From: Mucilaginibacter sp. L3T2-6
Lineage (GTDB): Bacteria; Bacteroidota; Bacteroidia; Sphingobacteriales; Sphingobacteriaceae
NCBI RefSeq assembly: GCF_030519355.1
Contig: NZ_JAUMKC010000025.1
Location: 26,948 to 90,947, forward strand
DNA: 64,000 nucleotides
Reading direction: 5' to 3'
Shown here: positions 8,864 through 17,994 of the stretch, in pieces
Position numbering within the stretch: the stretch's first letter is position 1
How the letters are laid out: each line of letters starts with the position of its first letter
Made by a program: the position numbers and the translations under genes
Notes under the pieces: generated by a model
Told to the model about the DNA's origin: nothing
The model's input: only the letters and a program-made list of their open reading frames with translations
Databases searched by the model: none

Positions 8864-10816
8864 TTATATGATACGGGTAAGCTCAACCGTATCAGGTGCA
8901 GATAGCATAAGTGGCACCTTCTCAACCGTTACAAAACTTAAATCGAGGCCAAAACCACGCTCTTCAGACAAGCTTACCTTTTTCAGCAGTTTATAATAGG
9001 CCATTATAAAGCCTTCGTAAAATGAAAGATTGTGTGAGCGCGATAGCACTTTTTCGATAACTACGAACCTGAAGTCGCCAACAATTTTGTGCTTATGCAA
9101 AGATTTATAGGTACTGGTGATATCAACTTCGCCCTTCTTCACCAAATCTTCCACCACTTTCCTGAACAGGAGGTTAATTTGTTGCTCAACCCTGAAACCG
9201 AGTTTAAAGTCGATCCTGATTAATTTATTCGGAACCAGAAAATCTACCTCGTATTCTCTTTTATAGGGTTCGTCAACCACATCAACATGCACCAGCCAGT
9301 ACACGTCGGCGCGCTTGGGTTGTTTTTGCAGGATGGAATATATGATTTTCGATTCCACCTCGGAATTGAAATTTGCGCTGGTAAGGTATACCAGTTGTGA
9401 GGCGTATTTCGGCACTGTTTCGTCCTCGCTCAGTTCTTTCAGAATGCCATAGTAGTCTTCAATCTCAATAAATTTAACGTAGCGGTTGCGTATTTTGCGG
9501 GCCATGTGCCAGGTCCACATTACTGTAAACAGCAGGAGTCCAACTGACAAAGTAAACCAGCCGCCGTGTACAAATTTCACCAGGTTACCGGCAAGGAAAG
9601 TGCCTTCAATAAGTACATATACGGCCAGGAATATGCCAACAATGTAAATGGGCAGTTTTTTCCGGCGTAAAAAGTTGGCTACCAGCAAGGTGGTCATCAG
9701 CATAGCTACCGTTATACTTAACCCGTAAGCGGCCTCCATATTTCCGGACTCTTCAAATAATAATACCACACCGACGCATCCGGCGCACAACAGCCAGTTT
9801 ACACTTGGCACATATAGTTGCCCTTTTTGTTCAGACGGATAATTGATGCGCACTTTTGGCCACAAGTTCAGCCTCACCGCTTCGGCTATCAACGTAAATG
9901 AACCCGAGATCAGCGCCTGGCTGGCAATAATAGCGGCAACCGTGGCTATACCGATACCATAGATCAGGAACCATTGCGGCATTATGGCGTAAAACGGGTT
10001 GTTCAGGTTCAGGTCCATTGACTTCCCGGTATTTTGTAAAAGCCATACCCCCTGCCCCAGGTAGTTAAGTATCAGGCAAGTTTTAACATAAATCCAGCTT
10101 ATCTGTATGTTTTTGCGTCCGCAGTGGCCCAGGTCAGAGTAAAGTGCTTCAGCACCCGTGGTACACAGGAATACCGCGCCAATAATGATCAGGGGGTGCA
10201 CACCAGCCGGCGGGTGCATCAAAAGTTTTATTCCGTAATAGGGATTTAGCGCTTTGAATATCGACGGATCTTTCAGTATAAAGGTGATTCCCAGCACGCC
10301 CATCATGGTAAACCAGATAAACATTAAAGGCCCGAAAGCCTTTCCTACCAGCGATGTGCCAAATTGCTGTATAATGAAAAGCGCAATAATAATCGCAATT
10401 ACTATAGGCACGGTCTCGATATGCGGAAACTTGCCCTGCAATCCTTCAATTGCCGACGAGATGGTAATTGGCGGCGTAATAATTCCGTCGGCAAGCAAAG
10501 CACATCCGCCCAGCACTGCAGGCACGATGAGCCATTTCGCTCTGCGGCGCACTAACGAAAAGAGAGAAAAGATGCCACCCTCTCCCTTGTTATCGGCACG
10601 CAGCGTAATTACAACATATTTTAAGGTGGTTTGGAGGGTTAGGGTCCACGCGATAAGCGATATGCCACCTAATATCAATGTTTCGGAGATGCTTCTGTCG
10701 CCCACAATGGCTTTGAAAACATACAGGGGGGAAGTACCTATATCACCGTAAATTATTCCCAAACTAATCAGCAGGCCTGCCGCCGTTAGTTTTTGCAGAT
10801 CTTTATGACTTGACAC
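8864..10816 (-). CDS. kup: Kup potassium transporter
   Basis: 650 residues, the usual length for Kup/KT/HAK proteins, which import K+ with protons. The N-terminus has the family signature (LGIIYGDIGTSPLYVFKAI), followed by about 12 helices and a C-terminal cytoplasmic domain of about 190 residues. GAEALYSDLGHCGRKNIQ is the conserved helix-5 loop. The start codon is GTG (10814-10816); no in-frame ATG gives a better start. A -7 box (minus-strand TACTTTTG at 10835-10842) lies about 20 nt upstream. Monocistronic. Confidence 0.95.
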   Translation of the reverse strand: MSSHKDLQKLTAAGLLISLGIIYGDIGTSPLYVFKAIVGDRSISETLILGGISLIAWTLTLQTTLKYVVITLRADNKGEGGIFSLFSLVRRRAKWLIVPAVLGGCALLADGIITPPITISSAIEGLQGKFPHIETVPIVIAIIIALFIIQQFGTSLVGKAFGPLMFIWFTMMGVLGITFILKDPSIFKALNPYYGIKLLMHPPAGVHPLIIIGAVFLCTTGAEALYSDLGHCGRKNIQISWIYVKTCLILNYLGQGVWLLQNTGKSMDLNLNNPFYAIMPQWFLIYGIGIATVAAIIASQALISGSFTLIAEAVRLNLWPKVRINYPSEQKGQLYVPSVNWLLCAGCVGVVLLFEESGNMEAAYGLSITVAMLMTTLLVANFLRRKKLPIYIVGIFLAVYVLIEGTFLAGNLVKFVHGGWFTLSVGLLLFTVMWTWHMARKIRNRYVKFIEIEDYYGILKELSEDETVPKYASQLVYLTSANFNSEVESKIIYSILQKQPKRADVYWLVHVDVVDEPYKREYEVDFLVPNKLIRIDFKLGFRVEQQINLLFRKVVEDLVKKGEVDITSTYKSLHKHKIVGDFRFVVIEKVLSRSHNLSFYEGFIMAYYKLLKKVSLSEERGFGLDLSFVTVEKVPLMLSAPDTVELTRII

Positions 10817-10962
10817 TTTCTAGTTTCAAAGCCCCAAAAGTATTAAAAATTACAATTAACCCATTAAATAATAAATATTTGAAAAATAAGAACTAAATTT
10901 AAAGACACATTAAACCTTGCAGTGTTAAAAATTGTTAAAATGTTAGATAAAAGGCCCTGATG

Positions 10963-10995
10963 TTGAAAATGATGGGCGCTTTATTTATACTTTTG
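10963..10995 (+). promoter_or_regulatory. Bacteroidota-type promoter
   Basis: TTG (10963-10965) and TACTTTTG (10988-10995) are spaced 22 nt apart and match the TTG / TAnnTTTG consensus. The sorting-tail protein gene starts 14 nt downstream. Confidence 0.6.
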
Positions 10996-11009
10996 CAGTT
11001 GATAAGAAT

Positions 11010-11513
11010 ATGAGGCAAAATTCTACCTTTAGAAGATCTGGAGTCATAATAATTGCGATAGCGATATTTATGAGCTTTGCCTTTTCGGATGCTATGAGCT
11101 ATCAAAAAACCGATACCGGCATCCTGCGCCTTTTAAAACCCCATCCCAATAAAACCGTTTTATTTAAAAATAATCTTCACCTGGTATTGCCGCCCATAAG
11201 GCCGGCCGTCATATCAACTACCAAAGTTTCTGTTGCACGATCAGACGATAAGCTGCTAAGCAATGTCAGCGTGTATCCTAACCCCGTTACCGACCAGATC
11301 AATTTAAAGTACGATATATCCCGCGCTTCAACCGTTACCATTAAGGTTGTTGACGTTTTGGGTAATGAGCTGGTAACCCTGTATAACCAGCGCACAGAAC
11401 CCGGCGAGCGCACATTTAGCTACTCGCTTAACAGCAAGCTAAGCAAAGGCTTTTACTTCTTAAGGATAGTTGCCGGTACAGAGTCGGTAATTAAGAGGAT
11501 ATCGGTTCTGTAA
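11010..11513 (+). CDS. Small T9SS cargo protein with C-terminal sorting domain
   Basis: 167 residues. A signal peptide or N-terminal membrane segment (SGVIIIAIAIFMSFAFSDA) is followed by only about 50 residues of linker, then a full type A type IX secretion sorting tail: VSVYPNPVTDQINLKYDIS, VKVVDVLGNEL-like strand, GFYFLRIV and a terminal KRISVL. The tail directs transport across the outer membrane and surface attachment. The near absence of a passenger domain is odd. It could be a structural surface peptide, a truncated gene or a decoy substrate. Confidence 0.85.
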   Translation: MRQNSTFRRSGVIIIAIAIFMSFAFSDAMSYQKTDTGILRLLKPHPNKTVLFKNNLHLVLPPIRPAVISTTKVSVARSDDKLLSNVSVYPNPVTDQINLKYDISRASTVTIKVVDVLGNELVTLYNQRTEPGERTFSYSLNSKLSKGFYFLRIVAGTESVIKRISVL

Positions 11514-11748
11514 CTAAGATTTATAGGATTGCAGGATCATTGCTGTTTCTTATAGATTCCGCATTAGGATCAGGATTTCAGGAAGTTATATATCAAAAGC
11601 ATTGGCAATCGAAATGCAAAAACAACATCTTTCCTTTGATAGCGAAACGGAAATGTCTGTATACTACGATGGTATTCATTATTGCATCGCAATAATAAAA
11701 AATCCGGTAATCTTTTAATCCTACAAATCTTAGTTTAACTTCGGCGTT

Positions 11749-12360
11749 ATGAAAATAATTGCCATAGGCCGCAACTATGCAGAGCATGCTAAGGAGCTGA
11801 ATAATCCCGTTCCGGGAGTGCCCGTTATATTTATGAAACCCGAAACGGCGCTGCTTAAAGACAACAAGCCTTTTTATCACCCCGAATTCTCGGAGGATAT
11901 CCATCATGAAATTGAGATCGTCATCAAAATAAGCAAAGAGGGCAAACACATCAGCGAAGAATTTGCTCAAAATTATTTTGAAGAGATTGGCCTCGGTGTG
12001 GATTTTACCGCCCGCGACATACAATCCAAACACAAAGAAAAAGGCTTGCCGTGGGAGTTGGCCAAAGCCTTTGACGGCTCTGCGCCGATAAGCAGTTTCG
12101 TACCAAAAACACAGTTTGCAGATTTAAAAAATATCAGCTTCAGGCTCGATGTTAACGGCGAAACCCGTCAGCAGGGCAATACTTCATTTATGCTTTTTTC
12201 GTTCGAATATATTATTGCTTTTGTTTCGAAATACATCACCCTGAAAAAAGGCGACCTGATTTATACGGGTACACCGCAAGGGGTAGGCAAAGTAAATATC
12301 GGCGACAGGTTGGAAGGCTACCTGGAAAACCAAAAGATGCTTGATTTTGTTGTGAGGTGA
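11749..12360 (+). CDS. Fumarylacetoacetate hydrolase family protein
   Basis: 203 residues, covering just the catalytic FAH fold. Metal-binding acidic residues sit in HHEIEIVIKI and GLGVDFTARDIQ; the C-terminal GDLIYTGTPQGVGKVNIGD motif is diagnostic of the family. Members act as acylpyruvases, oxaloacetate decarboxylases or 2-hydroxyhepta-dienedioate isomerases; which one applies here is not clear. Cytoplasmic. The 3' flank is a short-word repeat containing AGTCAGTAAAGTCC. Confidence 0.92.
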   Translation: MKIIAIGRNYAEHAKELNNPVPGVPVIFMKPETALLKDNKPFYHPEFSEDIHHEIEIVIKISKEGKHISEEFAQNYFEEIGLGVDFTARDIQSKHKEKGLPWELAKAFDGSAPISSFVPKTQFADLKNISFRLDVNGETRQQGNTSFMLFSFEYIIAFVSKYITLKKGDLIYTGTPQGVGKVNIGDRLEGYLENQKMLDFVVR

Positions 12361-12420
12361 GTCGGAGAAATCCGGAAAGTCAGTAAAGTCCGAAAGAAAA
12401 CAAGAAATCGGTGAAATCAT
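12361..12420. repeat. Intergenic short-word repeat (GGACTTTACTGACT family)
   Basis: Iterated, slightly varied words GTCCGAAAG/GTCAGTAAA fill the gap after the FAH gene. The 14-mer at 12378-12391 is the exact reverse complement of the words at 19781-19794 and 30401-30414. Confidence 0.6.
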
Positions 12421-12452
12421 TCTCTAACCGGTGAGATCACAAGAAAATAATA

Positions 12453-14171
12453 ATGTTAAAAAAATATCTGCTACCTCTTGTACTAACTTGTTGTATCTAT
12501 TTTAACGGCTTTGCGCAAAGCCCTATTCAAAGCAGGCAATATCCGCAGAATTTCTTTCGGTACCCGCTTGACTTGCCTCCATCTACAGCCGGTTCCTTTG
12601 GTGAGCTGCGCGGGGCTCATTTTCATTCGGGGCTTGATTTTAAGACGAACCAGGTAACCGGCTACCCGGTACATGCCGCTTATGATGGCTATGTATCGCG
12701 GCTCAGGGTGCAGTTTGGCGGGTTTGGCCATGCCATCTATATAACCCATCCGAATGGATTTACTACAGTTTACGGGCACGTTAAAACGTTCAGCCCGGCC
12801 ATGGAGAAGTTGATCAAAGCGGAGCAATATAAACAGCAAAGCTTTGAGGTAGATTTTAAGCTCGACCCGCTGCAACTCGAGGTTTGCCAGGGTGATGTTA
12901 TCGCGCTGTCGGGTAATGAAGGCGCATCGGCAGGCCCGCATCTGCATTTTGAAATACGCGACACGCAGACAGAAGAAACCATAAACCCCCAACTGTTTGG
13001 ACTCACTATCCCCGATAAGGTGCCGCCATCTATAACCGCCATTGCCATTTATCATTTGGATGGCAGCCCCTTCAGCGAAAAAACACAGCGCCAATTTTTT
13101 GCTGTGAAAGGAAGGTCAGGAACGTATAATTTGGTGAAGCCCCAGGTGATAAACCTGACCGGGCAGATCGGCTTTGGTTTAGCAGCAACCGATATGACCA
13201 GCGTTTCCCCAAACCATAACGGTATATATTCATGCGAGCTAAAGCTGGATGGCAGAACGGTTTATACATTCGCTGTGGAGCGCTTTGCATTCGACCAAAC
13301 ACATGCCATTAATGCTTATATTGACTATCCTGAACTGATGAGGACGCACCGGTGGATGCAGAAGTGCTTTATACTTCCGGGAAGCAAAATTTCGCTTTAC
13401 CCGCAGTCGGAAAACCGGGGTCTGATCAATTTTAATGACGGCCGGCTGCATGATGTACAGTACGTGGTGAAAGATGTTGCAGGTAATACATCTACGTTAA
13501 ATTTGAAAATAAAAGCCGGGCTGGCACAAAATAATTTGCCTGTTGTTAAAGCCGGCGGCGATTTGTTTCATTACGATCAGAGAAACGAGTTTGGTAACGA
13601 CAAGGTAAGGGTAATTATTCCGCCGGGAAACTTGTATGACGATATGCTGTTTACCTATAAAATGCTTCCTAAACGGCCGGGGGCATATTCGGCTACGCAC
13701 AGCATTCATAATAAATATACGCCGGTGCACGATAGTTATGAGCTTTGGATAAAACCAGACAGCAGCATCGGGAAGTATGCTGATAAAGCTGTGCTTGTAA
13801 GCACTGACGGCGCTATGGCGGGCGGAACCTACCAGGATGGCTTTATAAAAGGCAATCCGCATACCTTTGGTGATTTTTTTATTAAAGTAGATACAGTTCC
13901 GCCGGTGGTGGTTCCTGTAAATATTAAAGCCGGCGCCAACCTGAAAGCCGCAAAAGGCATCTATTTCAGGATTGGCGATAACCTGTCGGGCATAAAATCA
14001 TATACCGGTAAAATTGACGGCCAGTGGGTACTGATGGAGTGGGATTTTAAAAGTAAAGTTCTGGGTTTTAGGTTTAATGACGATATTGCACCCGGTAAAC
14101 ATATATTTGAATTAACTGTTACCGATAATAAAAATAACAGCAAGTACTTTACCGCATCATTTACCCGATAA
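12453..14171 (+). CDS. Exported M23 family metallopeptidase
   Basis: 572 residues. A signal peptide (MLKKYLLPLVLTCCIYFNGFAQ) leads into an M23/LytM domain. Zinc ligands are visible as HSGLD (H58, D62) and HLHFE (about 163-167); a YGHVKTFS element lies between. The domain has a roughly 35-residue insertion before the second motif. The remaining 380 residues are beta-rich, with PPVV...GDNLSGIKSY segments typical of Ig-like periplasmic domains. It probably cleaves peptidoglycan cross-bridges or serves as a scaffold in the periplasm. The bcp gene starts 1 nt after its stop, so they form an operon. Confidence 0.92.
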   Translation: MLKKYLLPLVLTCCIYFNGFAQSPIQSRQYPQNFFRYPLDLPPSTAGSFGELRGAHFHSGLDFKTNQVTGYPVHAAYDGYVSRLRVQFGGFGHAIYITHPNGFTTVYGHVKTFSPAMEKLIKAEQYKQQSFEVDFKLDPLQLEVCQGDVIALSGNEGASAGPHLHFEIRDTQTEETINPQLFGLTIPDKVPPSITAIAIYHLDGSPFSEKTQRQFFAVKGRSGTYNLVKPQVINLTGQIGFGLAATDMTSVSPNHNGIYSCELKLDGRTVYTFAVERFAFDQTHAINAYIDYPELMRTHRWMQKCFILPGSKISLYPQSENRGLINFNDGRLHDVQYVVKDVAGNTSTLNLKIKAGLAQNNLPVVKAGGDLFHYDQRNEFGNDKVRVIIPPGNLYDDMLFTYKMLPKRPGAYSATHSIHNKYTPVHDSYELWIKPDSSIGKYADKAVLVSTDGAMAGGTYQDGFIKGNPHTFGDFFIKVDTVPPVVVPVNIKAGANLKAAKGIYFRIGDNLSGIKSYTGKIDGQWVLMEWDFKSKVLGFRFNDDIAPGKHIFELTVTDNKNNSKYFTASFTR

Positions 14172-14172
14172 A

Positions 14173-14634
14173 ATGGAAGCACTTAAAGAAGGCGATAAAG
14201 CCCCTGATTTTACCTCGAAAGACCAAAACGGCAAGACCGTTTCATTAGCCGATTTTAAAGGAAAAAATATAATCCTTTATTTTTATCCTAAAGATGACAC
14301 CCCTGGCTGTACCGCCGAAGCCTGCAGTTTCAGAGATAATTATCAATCGTTGCAGGGTAACGGTTTTGAAGTTATAGGGATAAGCACCGATAGCGAAAAA
14401 TCGCATAAAAAATTCGAAACCAAGTACAGTTTGCCATTCCCCCTTATTGCTGACGAGGACAAAAGCATTAACGAGGCCTATGGTGTTTGGGTAGAGAAAA
14501 ACATGTATGGCAGAAAATATATGGGCACCGCCCGCAAAACGTTTCTGATCGGTCCGGATGGCATTATCAAAAAGATAATTGAAAAAGTTGACACCCAGAA
14601 CGCTTCGAAGCAGGTGCTGGACCTGATGCAGTAA
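14173..14634 (+). CDS. bcp: Thioredoxin-dependent thiol peroxidase (Bcp/PrxQ)
   Basis: 153 residues, full family length. It reduces hydrogen peroxide and organic hydroperoxides using thioredoxin. The peroxidatic Cys46 and resolving Cys51 lie in FYPKDDTPGCTAEACSF, spaced four residues apart as in alpha-type PrxQ. The start codon is one base after the M23 peptidase stop, giving tight coupling. Cytoplasmic; no regulatory site seen. Confidence 0.96.
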   Translation: MEALKEGDKAPDFTSKDQNGKTVSLADFKGKNIILYFYPKDDTPGCTAEACSFRDNYQSLQGNGFEVIGISTDSEKSHKKFETKYSLPFPLIADEDKSINEAYGVWVEKNMYGRKYMGTARKTFLIGPDGIIKKIIEKVDTQNASKQVLDLMQ

Positions 14635-14708
14635 ATGGTTTATGTTTAGAAAAACCTTTAATATTGTTTAAGCAAGCAAAAAGCAGCTAAAATTTTAACT
14701 ATAGTTAC

Positions 14709-15263
14709 ATGCCAATAGAGGTAGACGACGCAGAGATTTTAAACAAATTCCAGGATGAGAAGACCCGGAACGAGGCATTTAACCTGCTGCTCAAAAAATA
14801 TCAGCAAAAAATATACTGGCACGTACGCCGTATGGTAATTGACCACGATGATGCTGATGACCTGGTGCAGGATATATTTATAAAAATATGGAAGAACCTG
14901 GCGGGTTTCCGCAGCGATGCGCAATTGTACACCTGGATGTACCGCATTGCCACAAACGAGTGCATTACATTTTTAAATAAGAAAAAACAAAAGAATAACA
15001 TATCGCTCGACGAGGTGGATTACTCGCTGGCCGATACTTTGGCTGATACATCATACTTCAACGGCGACCAGGCCCAGCGCAAATTGCAGGAAGCGCTGCT
15101 CACCCTGCCCGAAAAGCAGAAACTGGTGTTTAATATGAAGTATTATGATGACATGAAATACGAAGAAATATCGCAGGTATTGGGTACCAGTGTTGGCGCT
15201 TTAAAGGCATCGTTTCACCTGGCGGTAAAAAAAATAGAGGCCCATTTACTAAATAAAGATTAA
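14709..15263 (+). CDS. ECF RNA polymerase sigma factor
   Basis: 184 residues with sigma region 2 (HDDADDLVQDIFIKIWKNL, then LYTWMYRIATNECI) and region 4 (LPEKQKLVFNMKYYDDMKY, then EEISQVLGTSVGALKASFHL). It should direct RNA polymerase to a small regulon. The next two genes (VPxGYF-repeat membrane protein, Spy-like periplasmic protein) follow closely on the same strand and are probably its anti-sigma factor and an envelope stress effector. CTATAGTT is found shortly upstream of both this start and that of the next gene, so shared or autogenous control is possible. Confidence 0.94.
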   Translation: MPIEVDDAEILNKFQDEKTRNEAFNLLLKKYQQKIYWHVRRMVIDHDDADDLVQDIFIKIWKNLAGFRSDAQLYTWMYRIATNECITFLNKKKQKNNISLDEVDYSLADTLADTSYFNGDQAQRKLQEALLTLPEKQKLVFNMKYYDDMKYEEISQVLGTSVGALKASFHLAVKKIEAHLLNKD

Positions 15264-15316
15264 ATTGAAATTTAGATTAAACCTTTTAACAGAAGTTATA
15301 TCTATAGTTTTAAGAT

Positions 15317-16066
15317 ATGAAGAGTGAAATGGAAAATAAAGAATGGCTAAATGAATATATGTCACTTAAACAGGTTAATCCTGCTAATCCGTTTGAAGTG
15401 CCGGCCGGTTATTTTGACAACCTCGGAGATCGTATTGTAGCGCTAAGAAACTTAGATGAATTAAAAAGCAAAGGATTTTCAGACGGTTTTGAAGTTCCGC
15501 CGGACTATTTTAAGGAACTTACTGATAACATACAAAGCAGGATAACGATTGAAACGGCGATGACCGGTGATCCCGGCTTTGCCCTGCCTGATGGTTATTT
15601 TGAAAACCTGCAGCAACAAATTGAAAGCAGGATTTTTATTGAAGAGGCTTTGAATGGGCCCGCCGAAGATTTTGCAGTGCCCGCAGGCTATTTTGATAAG
15701 CTTAACCAAAGCATTCTGGATAAAACAGTTAATCTTAACACGGTTAACCAGGAAAAGATTAAAGGCGGCGGTATAGTACGCAAGCTGTACGCATCTAACT
15801 TTTTTAAATATGCAACCGCAGCCTGCGTTACGCTGGCCCTTTGCGGTGGTATTTTGTTAAGTGAGCTTACAGGCTCGGTGGTTGAGCATAAAGGCACTTT
15901 TTTACATAAAGAATTGTCGCAAGTGCCGGTTGATGATATCAGGAGCTACCTGGAACTCAATGGCGACCTTACCGACGCACAAACAACTGAAGCGATAAGC
16001 GATGGTGCAATTGATGACCGGCAGTTGGAAAATGCCTTGCAAAAGGATGTTTATAACGGACAGTAA
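15317..16066 (+). CDS. Four-repeat VPxGYF membrane protein, probable anti-sigma factor
   Basis: 249 residues. The N-terminal cytoplasmic part has four tandem copies of an F-x-V/L-P-x-x-Y-F-x-x-L motif starting at residues 26, 58, 88 and 119 (FEVPAGYF, FEVPPDYF, FALPDGYF, FAVPAGYF), spaced 30-32 residues apart. One transmembrane helix (FKYATAACVTLALCGGILL, about 158-176) and a short acidic extracytoplasmic tail follow. Its position immediately downstream of an ECF sigma gene and its N-in/C-out topology fit an anti-sigma factor. The repeats are not the classical zinc anti-sigma fold, so the role is inferred. Confidence 0.8.
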   Translation: MKSEMENKEWLNEYMSLKQVNPANPFEVPAGYFDNLGDRIVALRNLDELKSKGFSDGFEVPPDYFKELTDNIQSRITIETAMTGDPGFALPDGYFENLQQQIESRIFIEEALNGPAEDFAVPAGYFDKLNQSILDKTVNLNTVNQEKIKGGGIVRKLYASNFFKYATAACVTLALCGGILLSELTGSVVEHKGTFLHKELSQVPVDDIRSYLELNGDLTDAQTTEAISDGAIDDRQLENALQKDVYNGQ

Positions 16067-16073
16067 TATTTTA

Positions 16074-16583
16074 ATGACGAAGCTGATAAGGGTTGTTTTA
16101 AGTATATTGATGATAACGGCGTTTAGCTATACCAGCTATGGGCAACGCCGTGTAGTTGTGCCTGTGCGGCCTTATACTAATCAACAACGCCTGCAGCAAT
16201 ATCAGCCACGGAATGCTGCAAAGGCTGGAAGCGGTAAAAGAATACAGGCCGTAAAAGAAAACTTTATAGCCCAACGGCTAAATCTAACCCAAAAGGAAGC
16301 AAAGGCTTTTTGGCCGATGTACCGCAGGTATAACCAGGAACTAACGGCAGTTAAGATATTGAAGCGGGAAAATAACTCGAATGCAACTGCAGACGGCGCC
16401 CAGCAAGTGGATACCGATTTAAAGCTGGAAACCCAGCTTGTTGATATAAAAAAGCGTTACCGCGATGAGTTCTATAAAATTCTGTCACCCGAAAAGGTTA
16501 GTATCCTTTATAAAAGTGAAAAGGAATTTAACGATGAGGCCTTCCGCATACTCACCGAGCGCAGTGTAAGAGCGGGTGATTAG
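16074..16583 (+). CDS. Spy-like periplasmic protein
   Basis: 169 residues from the ATG at 16074. An earlier in-frame start at 16002 would overlap the previous gene by 65 nt and destroy the signal peptide. The leader is MTKLIRVVLSILMITAFSYTSYGQ, then a basic QR-rich stretch, then a helical region with LNLTQKEAKAFWPMYRRYNQEL and KILSPEKVSILYKSEKEF. This resembles the LTxxQ-type Spy/CpxP proteins that bind unfolded proteins or sense envelope stress. It is the last gene of the sigma factor operon. Confidence 0.8.
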   Translation: MTKLIRVVLSILMITAFSYTSYGQRRVVVPVRPYTNQQRLQQYQPRNAAKAGSGKRIQAVKENFIAQRLNLTQKEAKAFWPMYRRYNQELTAVKILKRENNSNATADGAQQVDTDLKLETQLVDIKKRYRDEFYKILSPEKVSILYKSEKEFNDEAFRILTERSVRAGD

Positions 16584-16589
16584 TCCGAA

Positions 16590-16702
16590 GTTCAATGTCG
16601 TTAGTCTTAAGTATTGAATTCAAAATCAAGAGCGGCAACGGGTGCAAATGGTTTAATTGCCAATTTAAGCGACTTAAGACTTAGAACTTAAGACTAAAGA
16701 CT
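16590..16702. repeat. Intergenic short-word repeat (CTTAAGACTT family)
   Basis: Variants of GACTTAAGACTTA and AGTCTTAAGTA occur on both sides of a short spacer and can fold back on each other. The same word type recurs between the tRNA-Leu genes at 62.33-62.40 kb. Confidence 0.5.
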
Positions 16703-16710
16703 TACTTTTG
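16703..16710 (+). promoter_or_regulatory. -7 promoter element directly before a start codon
   Basis: TACTTTTG matches TAnnTTTG exactly and ends 4 nt before the ATG at 16715. A transcript begun at the usual distance would start at or within a few bases of the ATG. Confidence 0.55.
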
Positions 16711-16714
16711 CCTC

Positions 16715-17902
16715 ATGCCCACCCTCCGACAGCTATTTCTTGCCAATAATGCACAGACTACCAACTTTCCCTTACTGCTGGAATTTGAGCGAGCGGCAGG
16801 CGTGTACATGTATAACAGCGAAGGCAAGGCATATCTTGATCTGATATCGGGTATTGGCGTAAGCAACCTGGGGCATAGCCATCCTTATGTAGTGGAGGCA
16901 ATAAAAAATCAGCTGGATAAATACATGCACCTTATGGTGTATGGCGAGTATGTACAAACCCCGCAGGTACGATTTGCCGAAAAGCTCGTTGCTGTCCTTC
17001 CGGACAATTTACAATCTGTATATTTCACTAATTCAGGAGCAGAGACTGTTGAAGGGGCGTTAAAGCTGGCTAAACGATACACCGGCAGGCCGCATATAAT
17101 AGCCTGCAAAGATTCTTATCACGGCAGCACACACGGTGCGTTGAGCGTAATGGGTAACGAGGAGTTTAAGCAAGCCTACCGCCCGTTACTGCCCGGGGTT
17201 AGCTTTATTGGTTTTAACAATATCGTTGACCTGGGGCTGATCAATGATCAAACAGCCTGTGTAATCATCGAAACCATCCAGGGGGAGGCCGGTATCCGCG
17301 TACCCGATGCGGCCTATATGCAGGCTTTACGTGCACGCTGTAACGAGACAGGCGCCTTATTGATATTAGATGAAATACAGGCCGCATTCGGTCGTACCGG
17401 CAAATTATTTGCATTTGAACATTTCGGTATCAAACCGGATATTTTACTTCTGGCTAAGGCGCTGGGCGGTGGAATGCCCGTGGGAGCATTTATATCCTCA
17501 AACGAGGTTATGGGAGCGCTCAAGGAAAATCCCATACTTGGCCATATTACAACCTTTGGCGGCCACCCTGTTTGCTGTGCTGCCGGGCTCGCGGCGCTCG
17601 AAGTACTGTTGAATGAAAACTTGATTGCCGGCGTCGCCGAAAAAGAAACGTTATTTAAAGAACTGCTCGTTCACCCTGCTATCAAAGAAGTGCGCGGTAA
17701 AGGCCTGATGCTTGCTGCGGAATTTGACAGTTTTGAGTTGAATAAGAAAATAATAGACCGCTGCATCGAAAATGGCATAATTACCGACTGGTTTCTGCAT
17801 TGCAGCAACTCTATGCGCATTGCGCCGCCGCTGGTTATTACAAAAGAGGAGATAGAAAAAGCCTGTAGCGTGATCCTGGAAGCGGTGAATTACTTCGCTT
17901 AG
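16715..17902 (+). CDS. Class III PLP-dependent aminotransferase (acetylornithine/ornithine aminotransferase-like)
   Basis: 395 residues, fold type I. PLP-binding features are NSGAETVEGALKLAKRY (about 107-123), DEIQAAFGRTGKLFAFEHF (about 219-237), and the Schiff-base lysine K248 in LLAKALGGGMPVGAF. It transfers an amino group from an omega-amino donor (acetylornithine, ornithine or similar) to 2-oxoglutarate. It stands alone rather than with arg genes, so the substrate is open. The promoter suggests a leaderless message. Confidence 0.92.
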   Translation: MPTLRQLFLANNAQTTNFPLLLEFERAAGVYMYNSEGKAYLDLISGIGVSNLGHSHPYVVEAIKNQLDKYMHLMVYGEYVQTPQVRFAEKLVAVLPDNLQSVYFTNSGAETVEGALKLAKRYTGRPHIIACKDSYHGSTHGALSVMGNEEFKQAYRPLLPGVSFIGFNNIVDLGLINDQTACVIIETIQGEAGIRVPDAAYMQALRARCNETGALLILDEIQAAFGRTGKLFAFEHFGIKPDILLLAKALGGGMPVGAFISSNEVMGALKENPILGHITTFGGHPVCCAAGLAALEVLLNENLIAGVAEKETLFKELLVHPAIKEVRGKGLMLAAEFDSFELNKKIIDRCIENGIITDWFLHCSNSMRIAPPLVITKEEIEKACSVILEAVNYFA

Positions 17903-17994
17903 ATCTATCTTTCCCGGTTGCTCTATTCCTAAGATAAGAGCCCGTAGCTGCCCGGGCAGACCTGCCCTCTGCAAATACCGACTCTCCGTTTGGC

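Noticed and set aside
11593..12033. Antisense frame of 146 codons over the FAH gene
   Set aside because: Shadow of the conserved FAH-family coding sequence and flank; no start signal.
12483..13094. Long antisense frame of 203 codons across the M23 gene
   Set aside because: Lies fully opposite a well-conserved peptidase; its product has no recognisable features.
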